44,680 nt of DNA from assembly GCA_905233465.1 (NCBI GenBank), contig CAJOEI010000014.1:1-44680 (forward strand). Reading direction: 5' to 3'. The first letter of the stretch is position 1; each line of letters starts with the position of its first letter. Shown here piece by piece: positions 7,359 to 15,501 of this stretch. The position numbers and the translations under genes are program-made. The stretch is from an uncultured Bacteroidaceae bacterium (GTDB taxonomy: Bacteria; Bacteroidota; Bacteroidia; Bacteroidales; Bacteroidaceae). Under the pieces are notes generated by a model that saw only the letters and a list, made by a program, of their open reading frames with translations, searched no databases and was not told where the DNA came from.

Positions 7359-9445
7359 TTCTCTATGAGTATGCGTGCATCGACGGCCACGATGTCGTCA
7401 CCATCTGCCAGCAGGGGATTGATGTCCATCTCCTTGATTTCGGTTGCGAAGCGGAGCAGGGTGGAAAGGCGCACGATGATGTCGACGTATTTCTGTTCGT
7501 TGATGCCAGCCTGCCCGCGAGTGCCTTGAAGGATTTTATAACCGCGCAGCGAGTGTATCATGGAGTAGGCCTCGCCGTAGCTGAGCGGTGCCAAGCCGGA
7601 GCGTACGTCCTTCAGCACTTCGACGAAGATACCCCCGAGGCCGCACAGCACCACATGGCCGAAACGCTCCTCATATTTGGCTCCAATAAACAGTTCAGTT
7701 CCGCCAAGCATCTTCTGCACCATGACACCTGTGGCACCATCTATCTGCATCATGCGCTGGAACTCCAGCGTGAGGTGTTCGGGCGTTCGTATGTTGAGTG
7801 CTACGCCTCCGACGTCGCTCTTGTGGATAGGTCCCACGACCTTAGCCACGACGGGGTAGCCTATACGCTCTGCAAAGGCCACGAGTGCATCCTTGTCGTC
7901 AGAGACCATCTCGGGCACCATAGGTATGCCGGCACATGAGAGGATTTCACGCACAGTCTGTGGCGGCAAATAGCCATTTCTGTCAATGGTAGAGATGACC
8001 TTGTGCAGTCGGGGTATGTCGATGCCGTAGAGCTGCACCTCGGGCGGTGCGGGCTGCGGCGTGTGCATAATTTGCGAGAGTGCCGTGGCCAACGTCACCT
8101 CGTCTGAGAAATTGACGTGCCCTTTCTGCAGAAACTCTGCCACCTCGGGGCCTGCAGTGTGCTGGCTGGGCAGTACGGGGAATATAGGCTTGCGGCACGA
8201 GAGGATCTTCTGGTGCAAGGTTTCGTAGGCCTCGTAGAGCGTTGTCAGACCAGGTGTGCCATAGATGACGGCGATGGCGTCGACGTTGTCAAACTTGTTT
8301 TCGCAATAGTCTATGGCCATGCCAAGCTGCTGAGCACCTCCCGTGGCCAGGATGTCGATGGGGTTGGATACGGCGGAACCGGGCAAGAGTTTCTCCTTCA
8401 ACTCCTCGGCCAGCGGCCCCTCTATCTTCGGCACATTCAGTCCGCCTTTTGAGAGGGCATCGGTGAGCATCACTCCAGGCCCCCCGGCATGTGTGACGAT
8501 GGCGATGTTGAGAGTTGAGAGCTGAAAATTGAAAGTTGAAAGTTTATAGTGGGCCGTCACCATGAATATGCATCCTGCCGTGGTCAGCTCCTCGCGGCTA
8601 AAGCATCGCACTATGCCGGCCTTTCGGAACAGCGCCTCCACGGCAGCGTCGCTGCTGGCTATGGCCCCTGTGTGGCTCGATGCTGCGCGGCTGCCGCTCT
8701 CGCTGGAACCTGCCTTGATGGCGGCTATGCGACAACCTTTGCGGATGAGCGAACTGGCGTGGAAGAGCAGCTTGTCGGGGTTAGCGATGTTCTCGATATA
8801 AAGTAGCTTGACGTGTGAATCGGTTTCTGCATTAAAATGCTCGTCCATGTATTGCAGCACGTCCTCGATGCCTATCTGCTTGCCGTTGCCGATCGACCAT
8901 ACGCTGTTGAACTGCAAGCCTTTAATGACCGCGCTCTCGAGGATGAACACCGCAGTGGCGCCTGAGCCGCTGATGAAATCTACACCTTTGGGGTTCAGCG
9001 TCGGGATGGGTTTGGTGAACACCGAGTGGTGGTGGCGTGTGAGCAGTCCGATGCAGTTGGGCCCGATGAGTGAGGCACCGAATTCGGCGCAGGTGTCGAG
9101 GATGCGCTGTTCCATCTCGGCACCTGCCTGTGTCTCCTCGCCGAAACCCGCGGAGATGATGATAAAGGCCTTGGTGCCTTTCTCGCTCGCAAGTATCTGG
9201 ACTGTGTCGGGGCACAGTTTGGCGGGTATGACGAGGATGGCCAGTTCTGTTGGCGGTAGCTCGCGGACATCATGAAACACCTTGATGCCCTGCACCTCAT
9301 CCTCCTTGGGATTCACCACGCGCATGGTGCCCTGGTAGCCTCCTTGCAAGATGTTGCGCACGACGGCACCACCAGGCTTGTGGATGTTGTTGGAGCCACC
9401 GATGACGACGATGCTTTGTGGATATAGTAGTTCGCGATTTATCAT
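7355..9445 (-). CDS. ADP-forming acyl-CoA synthetase, fused alpha-beta type
   Basis: A cytoplasmic enzyme of the acetate/acyl-CoA ligase (ADP-forming) family, which converts acyl-CoA, ADP and phosphate into the free acid, CoA and ATP. Order of parts: CoA-binding Rossmann domain (SIVVIGGSN near the start); ligase/flavodoxin-like domain with the catalytic histidine in AASSHTGA; second flavodoxin-like domain (AIVTHAGGPGVM); C-terminal ATP-grasp subunit (PVVAKVVGPIHKSDVGG). I take the ATG at 9445 (696 residues), 2 nt after the upstream stop, because alignable sequence begins there (MINRELLYPQSIVVIGG); the frame is open to 9505. Residues encoded by 8508-8549 (YKLSTFNFQLSTLN) are an in-frame heptad tract in the linker before the second flavodoxin domain. 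The stop codon also comes from a heptad tract. With FucO it could link sugar fermentation to substrate-level ATP. Confidence 0.88.
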   Translation of the reverse strand: MINRELLYPQSIVVIGGSNNIHKPGGAVVRNILQGGYQGTMRVVNPKEDEVQGIKVFHDVRELPPTELAILVIPAKLCPDTVQILASEKGTKAFIIISAGFGEETQAGAEMEQRILDTCAEFGASLIGPNCIGLLTRHHHSVFTKPIPTLNPKGVDFISGSGATAVFILESAVIKGLQFNSVWSIGNGKQIGIEDVLQYMDEHFNAETDSHVKLLYIENIANPDKLLFHASSLIRKGCRIAAIKAGSSESGSRAASSHTGAIASSDAAVEALFRKAGIVRCFSREELTTAGCIFMVTAHYKLSTFNFQLSTLNIAIVTHAGGPGVMLTDALSKGGLNVPKIEGPLAEELKEKLLPGSAVSNPIDILATGGAQQLGMAIDYCENKFDNVDAIAVIYGTPGLTTLYEAYETLHQKILSCRKPIFPVLPSQHTAGPEVAEFLQKGHVNFSDEVTLATALSQIMHTPQPAPPEVQLYGIDIPRLHKVISTIDRNGYLPPQTVREILSCAGIPMVPEMVSDDKDALVAFAERIGYPVVAKVVGPIHKSDVGGVALNIRTPEHLTLEFQRMMQIDGATGVMVQKMLGGTELFIGAKYEERFGHVVLCGLGGIFVEVLKDVRSGLAPLSYGEAYSMIHSLRGYKILQGTRGQAGINEQKYVDIIVRLSTLLRFATEIKEMDINPLLADGDDIVAVDARILIEN
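8508..8549. repeat. Heptad tract inside the acyl-CoA synthetase gene (6 units, 42 bp)
   Basis: Six 7-nt units, TTGARAR-like on the plus strand and YTTTCAA in the gene's sense. Forty-two bases are exactly 14 codons, so the frame is kept. The encoded peptide carries LSTFNFQ, the heptapeptide that a pure CTTTCAA repeat gives in every frame. Confidence 0.9.
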
Positions 9446-9447
9446 AT

Positions 9448-10980
9448 CTAAAAACTGATTTGCTGCTGCTCGTATGGTTGCAGGGCTGGCACGGAGATAG
9501 TCCATTCCTGTCCATTGCTGTCTGTGATGGTCATCTGCTGCGGTGTGGATGTAGTAAGTCCGAAGTTACCTACATCGACATATCGCTTGCCGTCTTTCTC
9601 GACTGGTGCGGAAGCAGAAAGCACGGCGGGCTGGTAGTTGATGTATGGCAGTTTGGCATAGCCCCATAGTAGTTTGCCCTGCTTGGTGCGTCCGATGAGC
9701 TTGGGGGCCCACTCTTGTTCGTCAATGCCACAGCCTTTGGCCGCGAAGGTAACAATGAGGTCGTTGCCTTCGACGCGTGTTCTCACAGCTCGTGCTCCAC
9801 GTCCGAAGTTCACTTCCTTGTAACTCCCGAAGATTAGGCTCTTTACGTCGACCTCGTCGGTTGGCGTGAAGTCCTTTTCGCCTTTGATGCGCAGTTCTAT
9901 CGTCTTGGTCTTGTGATTGATGGGATTTCGGTTAAGCACTTCAAGCAGCAACCCTTTGTTCATGGCGATGCAGATGTTCTTCGAGCTGTGTGTGTCGTTG
10001 GGTTGGTCTTCGTTCTTGAGGGTGTCTATAACGGCGAAGTTCATTTGCAGCACTCGTCCATGCTGGTCTTGAAAGACTTTTGGGCGTTCGTATTTGAACC
10101 ATGGCTCGGTGGTGCCGTCGGCATGTCGCGAAAACGCGTATGTATATGCTTCACCAGGTTCCACTATCCAGTGTAGTCCGTCTAATGAGCGTTGGTACCA
10201 TGCGATGCGTCCCAGCCAGTCGTTGACGACAAGGTGGTACTGCAGTTCATCTTTCCACACCACGGGATCTTCGAATTCGCCCTGCACTGGCGGGTAGATG
10301 CGCTGTGAGGTTATCTGCTGCCACCTCTGTAGACCGTCGCGACTTATCCACACGCCTCCGCCTCGGCACACCATGAGTCTGGAACCGTCGTCTCTGCGGC
10401 AAAATGTGAGATTACTCAGCCCTTCGATAATTTTGTATCCTCGTGGATCGAACTGGAATCGTCCGAACATCCACGGTCCTTGTGGATTGTTGGCTATGTA
10501 GTAGCCGTCAATGGTGTACACGACGATGCGACCGTCGTCGAGCATATATGCTTCAGGGTTGTGCCCCTTGCCAATACTGTTTTGAATCTTGTACGGTCCG
10601 CTGAGGTTGGTGCTGGTGGCATGAAAGACTGTGGAGTTGGCCCAGAACATGTGTCCCCGAGGGCTGTTCTCCGGCCATCCGCAGACATACATGTGATATA
10701 GTCCGTCGTTATGCTGCAGAATGTTGCCTCCCCAGAAGCTGATGCTGTCGTTCTCGATGCCATTGTCGATGTAGCGCATACGCACACTTTCTGTTCCCCA
10801 GTTAGCTCTCGACAGACGACTTTGTGGCATTGTGGTGAAGCGGTCCATGTGTCGTCCGCCGACAACGAGTTTTTCCCATTCTGCGGGTCGCGGTCGCTCT
10901 TGCACCTGTGCAGCAACTGGGCTGGTTCGGAGGCATGAAAACAAAAATGCAAACGAAAAAAGTAAATTATTAGTGGACAA
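9448..10980 (-). CDS. Secreted five-bladed beta-propeller glycoside hydrolase (GH43/GH117-like)
   Basis: A 510-residue protein with a signal-peptide-like N-terminus (LLFSFAFLFSC..SPVAAQ). Short repeated blade sequences follow: WGGNILQHNDGLYHMYVCG; FWANSTVFHATSTNLSGPY; GHNPEAYMLDDGRIVVY; GEFEDPVVWKDELQYHLVVND; and WFKYERPKVFQDQHGRVLQM. The acidic residues in GHNPEAY, EFEDPVVW and YERPKVF are where GH43-clan enzymes keep catalytic and modulating carboxylates. The exact family is uncertain. The only usable start is a TTG at 10980, which lies inside a heptad tract; no ATG occurs in frame until past the signal peptide. It is the first gene of the acd-fucO operon, so its sugar product may feed that pathway. 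Confidence 0.78.
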   Translation of the reverse strand: MSTNNLLFSFAFLFSCLRTSPVAAQVQERPRPAEWEKLVVGGRHMDRFTTMPQSRLSRANWGTESVRMRYIDNGIENDSISFWGGNILQHNDGLYHMYVCGWPENSPRGHMFWANSTVFHATSTNLSGPYKIQNSIGKGHNPEAYMLDDGRIVVYTIDGYYIANNPQGPWMFGRFQFDPRGYKIIEGLSNLTFCRRDDGSRLMVCRGGGVWISRDGLQRWQQITSQRIYPPVQGEFEDPVVWKDELQYHLVVNDWLGRIAWYQRSLDGLHWIVEPGEAYTYAFSRHADGTTEPWFKYERPKVFQDQHGRVLQMNFAVIDTLKNEDQPNDTHSSKNICIAMNKGLLLEVLNRNPINHKTKTIELRIKGEKDFTPTDEVDVKSLIFGSYKEVNFGRGARAVRTRVEGNDLIVTFAAKGCGIDEQEWAPKLIGRTKQGKLLWGYAKLPYINYQPAVLSASAPVEKDGKRYVDVGNFGLTTSTPQQMTITDSNGQEWTISVPALQPYEQQQISF

Positions 10981-11010
10981 CGGTAAATGGTAAATGATAA
11001 ATAGCTAATG
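10976..11010. repeat. Heptad tract at the start of the beta-propeller gene (5 units)
   Basis: Five 7-nt units on the plus strand, core GTAAATG. The unit at 10976-10982 contains the reverse complement of the TTG used as start. The tract lies in the presumed 5' leader, between the -7 box and the start. Confidence 0.7.
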
Positions 11011-11022
11011 TATTGTCGGCTG

Positions 11023-11030
11023 CAAAGCTA
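11023..11030 (-). promoter_or_regulatory. -7 box of the glycosidase-acd-fucO operon
   Basis: TAGCTTTG on the minus strand, a match to TAnnTTTG, 42 nt upstream of the TTG start. Confidence 0.65.
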
Positions 11031-11081
11031 AGAATAAAGTTTGGAAGTGTGATATGGAGCAGGAATAAAAAAATGCTAAAA

Positions 11082-11111
11082 AACGTGAACGTAGACGTGA
11101 ACGAAAACGAA
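11082..11111. repeat. Hexanucleotide tract (5 units)
   Basis: Five consecutive 6-nt units of the form AACGTG/AACGAA, just upstream of the -7 box at 11118. This is a different period from the heptads; the minus strand would encode an alternating arginine pattern. Confidence 0.65.
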
Positions 11112-11117
11112 TTTGTG

Positions 11118-11125
11118 TATTTTTG
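11118..11125 (+). promoter_or_regulatory. -7 box of the cupin gene
   Basis: TATTTTTG, a match to TAnnTTTG, 30 nt upstream of the ATG at 11156. recG probably shares this promoter. Confidence 0.6.
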
Positions 11126-11155
11126 CAGACGCGAAGACCTATTAAGAAAACTATT

Positions 11156-11686
11156 ATGAATAAAAAAGTTCTATGGATGCTTGCCGCCATCCTGATAATT
11201 TGCGGCGTTGCGATAGCTGGTTATTGCTATGGTGTGAGTGCCAAGTCGGACGGATGCGGCTGTGCCGAGCCCTGTGAACTGCCTGCTTGCGAGAAGACAC
11301 TGGCAGACTGCGTGGCGAATACAGAGGTGGTGAGTACAGAACTCATCCGCACCTCTCAGAGCTGGGACGGTGTGGAACTGCCGGACTACTTCCAGGGCCG
11401 CCCCGAACTGGTGGCCGTGAAGTATGTCTTCCCCGCTGGTAAGAAGCTGGGTTGGCACCACCATGTGGCAATGAACTACGGCGTGCTGACGCAGGGCGAA
11501 CTGACCATCATCGGTCTGGACGGTCAGACGAAGGTGGTGCACGAGGGTGAGGCCGTTGTGGAGATGGTAGGCACCGTACACCACGGCGAGAACCGCGGCA
11601 CAAAGGACGTCATACTCTATATGTTCTACCTCTCGCAGAAGGACTTACCCCTGGCCGTACAGCACCCGGAGATACCGCTTGAGTAA
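11156..11686 (+). CDS. Membrane-anchored cupin-domain protein
   Basis: A 176-residue protein. One hydrophobic segment (residues 5-25) should anchor it in the inner membrane or act as an uncleaved signal. A short Cys-rich stretch follows (CGCAEPCELPAC, about 33-44), then a cupin-2 barrel with KLGWHHHVAMNYGVLTQGEL and the second motif HHGENRG. The histidine cluster HHH plus a later His suggests a metal site. I prefer the ATG at 11156 to the frame opening at 11123, because it follows the promoter at normal distance and begins the hydrophobic helix. It ends 6 nt before recG, so the two are probably co-transcribed. Substrate unknown. Confidence 0.85.
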   Translation: MNKKVLWMLAAILIICGVAIAGYCYGVSAKSDGCGCAEPCELPACEKTLADCVANTEVVSTELIRTSQSWDGVELPDYFQGRPELVAVKYVFPAGKKLGWHHHVAMNYGVLTQGELTIIGLDGQTKVVHEGEAVVEMVGTVHHGENRGTKDVILYMFYLSQKDLPLAVQHPEIPLE

Positions 11687-11692
11687 AGGGCA

Positions 11693-13873
11693 TTGGACCT
11701 CTCTACCCCCATAACCTATTTGCCTGGCGTGGGGCCCGCACGCGCCAAATTGTTGAACGACGAACTGCACATCCGTACGTTCGACGACCTGCTGCATTAT
11801 TTCCCATACAAGCATATCGACCGCTCACGGCTGTACTATATTCACGAGCTGACGGCCGACATGCCATTTGTGCAGGTGCGAGGCGAGATACTGAGCTACG
11901 AGGAGAGCGGTGAGGGTCGCAAACGTCGCTTGATAGCACACTTCACCGACGGACAGAGCATCATCGACCTGGTGTGGTTTCATCCTGCCACTTTCGGATG
12001 GATACGCCGCAGCTATCCTGTGGGCAAACTCTTCATAGCCTTTGGCCGTCCAAATGTCTTTGGCCATCGACTGAACATAGCACATCCCGACCTTGATCCC
12101 GCCGAGATGTTACAACTGGGTAAGATGGGGCTGCAGCCATACTACCACACCACGGATCGCATGAAGCGTGCCGGCCTCAACAGCCGTGCCATAGAGAGGC
12201 TGACGAGGACGCTGCTGAGCCCCCATCCTGCCTCCCCCAAGGGGGAGGAGAATGGACAATTGACCGCTCGGCCCGAAGGGACGCTTTCCTCAGAAAAAAT
12301 GAACAATGGTCAATGGCCAAAGGACTATCTTCCACAATGGTTGATAGAGCGGCTATCGCTTATGCCATTAGGTCAGTCGCTACGTGCATTGCATTATCCC
12401 GAGAGCGCCGACGAACTGCGTCGCGCCACCTATCGCCAGAAGTTCGAAGAACTACTCTTCATCCAACTTAACATACTTCGGCTGACGCGCACGCGCCAGC
12501 AGGTGGTGCACGGACGGATATTCAATCGTGTGGGACCGGTGTTCAACGACTTCTACCACAATCACTTGCCCTTCATGCTGACCAATGCCCAGAAACGTGT
12601 CATACGCCAGATGCATGCAGACATGTGCTCCGGCCATCAGATGAACCGCCTGCTGCAGGGCGACGTGGGTTCTGGCAAGACGCTGGTGGCCCTGATGACG
12701 ATGCTGATAGCGGTGGACAACGGCTGTCAGGCTTGCCTGATGGCTCCGACCGAGATTCTGGCCGAGCAGCATTATGCCACGTTCCGCGACATGCTCAGCG
12801 GTGTGGATGTGCGGGTGGAGCTGCTCACGGGTGCCGTGAAAGGCAAGCGCCGCCGCACTCCAATCCTCGAGGGCACACAATCGGGGCAGGTGAATATTCT
12901 CATCGGCACGCACGCTGTATTGGAGGAGAATGTGGCTTTCGCCCAACTGGGGCTGGTGGTTATCGATGAGCAACATCGCTTTGGCGTAGCACAGCGTGCA
13001 CGCCTGTGGCAGAAGAACGACACGCCGCCTCATGTGCTCGTGATGACGGCAACGCCCATACCCCGCACGCTGGCCATGACACTCTACGGCGACCTCGACG
13101 TGAGCATCATCGACGAACTGCCGCCGGGTCGCAAGCCCATCGCCACGCGGCATCTGTGGCAAGAGCAGAAGGAAACACTCTATCGCGGAGTGGCGGCCGA
13201 GATAGCCTGCGGCAGACAGGTGTATGTCGTCTACCCGCTCATCAAAGAAAGCGAAAAGATTGACCTGCAGGACTTAGAAGCGGGCTACGAAGAGTGGTGC
13301 AACAGGTTTCCCGAGTTACGCATCGCCTGTGTGCACGGCCGCATGACGAGTCAGGAAAAGGAACGGCAGATGTCCGGCTTTGTCAGCGGTGAGACACAAA
13401 TCCTGGTTGCCACAACGGTCATCGAGGTCGGGGTCAATGTGCCTAATGCATCGGTGATGGTCATACAGAATGCCGAGCGCTTCGGCTTGGCACAGCTGCA
13501 TCAGCTGCGCGGGCGTGTGGGCAGAGGTGCCGAACAGAGCTATTGCATCCTTGTGACAAAATACGAACTGGCAAAGGAAACACGCCAACGCATCGACATC
13601 ATGTGCCAGACCAATGATGGTTTCGAAATTGCAGAAGCCGACCTGCGACTGCGCGGCCCTGGCGACATCGAAGGCACACAACAAAGTGGCACTGCCTTTG
13701 ACCTTCACATAGCTAACATCGCACGCGACGGACAGCTGGTGCAGCTGGCACGTGACACCGCCAACGAAATTCTTGATGCCGACCCCAACCAAAACCTGCC
13801 ACAGAACGCAATGATGTGGCAACACCTCGCAAGTCTGGGCAAAGAGGCAATTGACTGGAGTAATATTTCATAA
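11693..13873 (+). CDS. recG: ATP-dependent DNA helicase RecG
   Basis: The 726-residue RecG remodels stalled replication forks and branched DNA. Present are the N-terminal PGVGPARAKLL helix-hairpin-helix, the wedge/OB domain, Walker A GDVGSGKT (323-330), APTEILAEQH, the DEQH box (425-428), TATPIPRT and the QLHQLRGRVGRG motif. A TTG at 11693 is the only start that keeps the N-terminal domain, 6 nt after the cupin stop. The unusual part is residues about 177-210 (nt 12219-12320), a low-complexity stretch between the wedge and helicase domains. It corresponds to a G/C palindrome plus short heptad runs inserted in frame, and would account for a protein about 30 residues longer than I expect for this group. 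Confidence 0.95.
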   Translation: MDLSTPITYLPGVGPARAKLLNDELHIRTFDDLLHYFPYKHIDRSRLYYIHELTADMPFVQVRGEILSYEESGEGRKRRLIAHFTDGQSIIDLVWFHPATFGWIRRSYPVGKLFIAFGRPNVFGHRLNIAHPDLDPAEMLQLGKMGLQPYYHTTDRMKRAGLNSRAIERLTRTLLSPHPASPKGEENGQLTARPEGTLSSEKMNNGQWPKDYLPQWLIERLSLMPLGQSLRALHYPESADELRRATYRQKFEELLFIQLNILRLTRTRQQVVHGRIFNRVGPVFNDFYHNHLPFMLTNAQKRVIRQMHADMCSGHQMNRLLQGDVGSGKTLVALMTMLIAVDNGCQACLMAPTEILAEQHYATFRDMLSGVDVRVELLTGAVKGKRRRTPILEGTQSGQVNILIGTHAVLEENVAFAQLGLVVIDEQHRFGVAQRARLWQKNDTPPHVLVMTATPIPRTLAMTLYGDLDVSIIDELPPGRKPIATRHLWQEQKETLYRGVAAEIACGRQVYVVYPLIKESEKIDLQDLEAGYEEWCNRFPELRIACVHGRMTSQEKERQMSGFVSGETQILVATTVIEVGVNVPNASVMVIQNAERFGLAQLHQLRGRVGRGAEQSYCILVTKYELAKETRQRIDIMCQTNDGFEIAEADLRLRGPGDIEGTQQSGTAFDLHIANIARDGQLVQLARDTANEILDADPNQNLPQNAMMWQHLASLGKEAIDWSNIS
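12231..12319. repeat. Composite palindrome + heptad element inside recG
   Basis: CCTCCCCCAAGGGGGAGG (12231-12248) is followed by two 7-nt units (12251-12264, AATKGAC) and, after a spacer, three more (12299-12319, ATGGTCA type). Similar palindrome-plus-heptad combinations occur at 13894-13950 and 31348-31430. The frame of recG stays open through it. Confidence 0.7.
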
Positions 13874-13893
13874 AGTTATGAGCCCATCCCCTA

Positions 13894-13950
13894 CCCCTCC
13901 CCAAGGGAGGGGAGAAGGAAAGGAAGGAGAATGTAAAATGTGAAATGGAG
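13894..13950. repeat. Composite palindrome + heptad element after recG
   Basis: A CCCCTCCC/GGGAGGGG palindrome with CAA centre (13894-13912), then three 7-nt units (AATGTRA-like, 13930-13950). The flank GAGCCCATCC upstream of the palindrome is nearly the same as that upstream of the recG copy. The palindrome could also help end recG transcription, but no T-tract follows. Confidence 0.6.
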
Positions 13951-14037
13951 TGTTAAAAGTACACGGTCAAAGGCTAAAAAATCAACATTTTAGCACTTTT
14001 TTCATAGGATTCTCTTGTTTCTCTTGGTGACACATTA

Positions 14038-14045
14038 TATCTTTG
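14038..14045 (+). promoter_or_regulatory. -7 box before the 38-codon ORF
   Basis: TATCTTTG, an exact match to TAnnTTTG, 54 nt upstream of the ATG at 14100. Confidence 0.65.
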
Positions 14046-14099
14046 CATCGTATAACTGGGAATAGTCCCTCATTTGTTAACCTCTTAAACCGAACTGTC

Positions 14100-14216
14100 A
14101 TGAAACGCCCTAAACTTATGTTCAACCAAGAGGAGTACGAGCTCGACAACTACCTCAACGAAGATGACGACCGTTATTACGAGAACTCAAGCAATACCTC
14201 AATCTGGTATAGTTAG
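14100..14216 (+). CDS. Small acidic protein, 38 residues
   Basis: An ORF with its own consensus promoter: ATG at 14100, stop at 14214-14216. It starts MKRPKLMFNQEEYELDNYLN, then has a run of Asp/Glu/Tyr (EDDDRYYEN) and a polar tail ending SIWYS. It is strongly acidic after a basic N-terminus, with no signal or membrane segment. It overlaps the end of the convergent ispD gene by 4 nt. I do not recognise a family. Support comes from promoter spacing and protein-like composition, not homology. Confidence 0.55.
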   Translation: MKRPKLMFNQEEYELDNYLNEDDDRYYENSSNTSIWYS

Positions 14217-14908
14217 AGAGTTGAGACAAGAGCTTCGGCTACTATGACATCGAAGGGAGTAGTGAGCTTGATGTTCTCACGATTGCCTTCAACAAGACCT
14301 ATGTTTTGCCCCGCTGCCTCCACCACGCTGGCATCGTCGGTGAAGGTGTCGCGATAGGGTTGGCGGTATGCCAACCTAAGCAACTCAATGTCAAAGACCT
14401 GCGGTGTCTGCACGAGGCAGTAGCGTGAACGGTCGCGTGTGACGGAGCGACCGAGCCCTTCGGCTGGCTCGGGCAAGAGTTCGCGCAGAGTCTCCACCAC
14501 GGGCACCACTGGCACTACGGCCTGCTGTGTGCGTGCCGCCTCATAGCAACGCCGTATCACATCCACACTCACAAAGGGTCGCACGCCATCGTGCACACCA
14601 ACATATCCGGCCTCGGCGGTGATGGCTCGCAGGCCGTTGCTGACGCTGTGGAAACGCGTCTCCCCGCCAGTAACAACGGTGTGCTGTAGGGTGAAAGCAT
14701 GTGCACGACACAACTCATCCCAGGTCTGCAGCTGTGCCGCGGGCAATACCACCACCAATCCGATGTCAGGAATGGCGCGGCGGAAAACCTCCAATGTATG
14801 CATCAGCACGGGGCGACCGCCCAGCAGCATGAACTGCTTGGGCGTGTCGCCTCCCATGCGTGTGCCGCGTCCGCCGGCAACGATGATGGCAAAGTTATCG
14901 CACTTCAT
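14213..14908 (-). CDS. ispD: 2-C-methyl-D-erythritol 4-phosphate cytidylyltransferase
   Basis: The third-step enzyme of the non-mevalonate isoprenoid pathway, joining CTP and methylerythritol phosphate. It has the nucleotidyltransferase P-loop-like AGGRGTRMGG near the N-terminus, PKQF, GVHDGVRPFV and TPQVFD, and ends with the expected TDDASVVEAAG and NIKLTTPFD segments. I use the ATG at 14908 (MKCDNFAIIVAGG, 231 residues) rather than the open frame to 14941. That start overlaps the end of the upstream DJ-1 gene by 14 nt, indicating coupled translation. It converges on the 38-codon ORF. Confidence 0.95.
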   Translation of the reverse strand: MKCDNFAIIVAGGRGTRMGGDTPKQFMLLGGRPVLMHTLEVFRRAIPDIGLVVVLPAAQLQTWDELCRAHAFTLQHTVVTGGETRFHSVSNGLRAITAEAGYVGVHDGVRPFVSVDVIRRCYEAARTQQAVVPVVPVVETLRELLPEPAEGLGRSVTRDRSRYCLVQTPQVFDIELLRLAYRQPYRDTFTDDASVVEAAGQNIGLVEGNRENIKLTTPFDVIVAEALVSTL

Positions 14909-15446
14909 TCCAGAGCATGCCGGCGCGCAACTGGTCGGCACAAGCCTTGTCGCGCAGACGTTCTACGATAGCGTATCCAAACTCAAATACTGCGGCCGGG
15001 CCTTTGCCGGTGATAAACTGCCCATCAGCCTCGACCAATGCACCGGTGCATGTAGCACCTTGCAGTTCGCCCTCGAAGCCAGGGTAGCAGGTGGCACGCT
15101 TGCCGCTGAGCAGTCCCAGACGGCCAAGCACCAGTGGTGCAGCACAGATGGCAGCTATGGGCCGGCCGATATAGGCATGGTCGCGCACGCGCTCTACGAG
15201 CGTTGCGGAGTCGGCCATGTTCGTAGCACCGGGCATGCCACCGGGCAGTATGAGCATCTCTGCCGTGGCAAAGTTGACTTCATTGATGGTGGTATCAGCT
15301 TCCACACGAATGCCGTGGGCGCCAACCACGGTACGCTGATTGGTGATGGATACGATCTTGAGTTCAATACCTGCGCGACGCAGGATGTCGGCTGTGCCGA
15401 GGGCTTCTATTTCCTCGGTGCCTGTTGCAAAAAAAAGATAAACCAT
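14895..15446 (-). CDS. DJ-1/PfpI-family protein
   Basis: About 183 residues of the DJ-1/ThiJ/PfpI superfamily. The EEIEA glutamate near the N-terminus and the nucleophile-elbow cysteine in AAICAAPLVLG are both present, with LPGGMPGA between them. Relatives act as protein or nucleotide deglycases or chaperones; the old 'thiazole biosynthesis' label rests on weak evidence. I chose the ATG at 15446 (MVYLFFATGTEEIEALG); a GTG at 15458 would add four residues. It lies between the CotH-like gene and ispD on the same strand, with a heptad tract in the space before it. Confidence 0.85.
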   Translation of the reverse strand: MVYLFFATGTEEIEALGTADILRRAGIELKIVSITNQRTVVGAHGIRVEADTTINEVNFATAEMLILPGGMPGATNMADSATLVERVRDHAYIGRPIAAICAAPLVLGRLGLLSGKRATCYPGFEGELQGATCTGALVEADGQFITGKGPAAVFEFGYAIVERLRDKACADQLRAGMLWNEVR

Positions 15447-15471
15447 AGTTTTGGGCACGGCCTGCGGCCGT

Positions 15472-15499
15472 AGTTGAAAGTTTAATGTTTAATGTTTAA
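15472..15499. repeat. Heptad tract between the CotH-like and DJ-1 genes (4 units)
   Basis: Four 7-nt units on the plus strand (AGTTGAA then TGTTTAA type), immediately 3' of the CotH-like stop codon (15504-15502). Confidence 0.75.
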
Positions 15500-15501
15500 A
15501 G

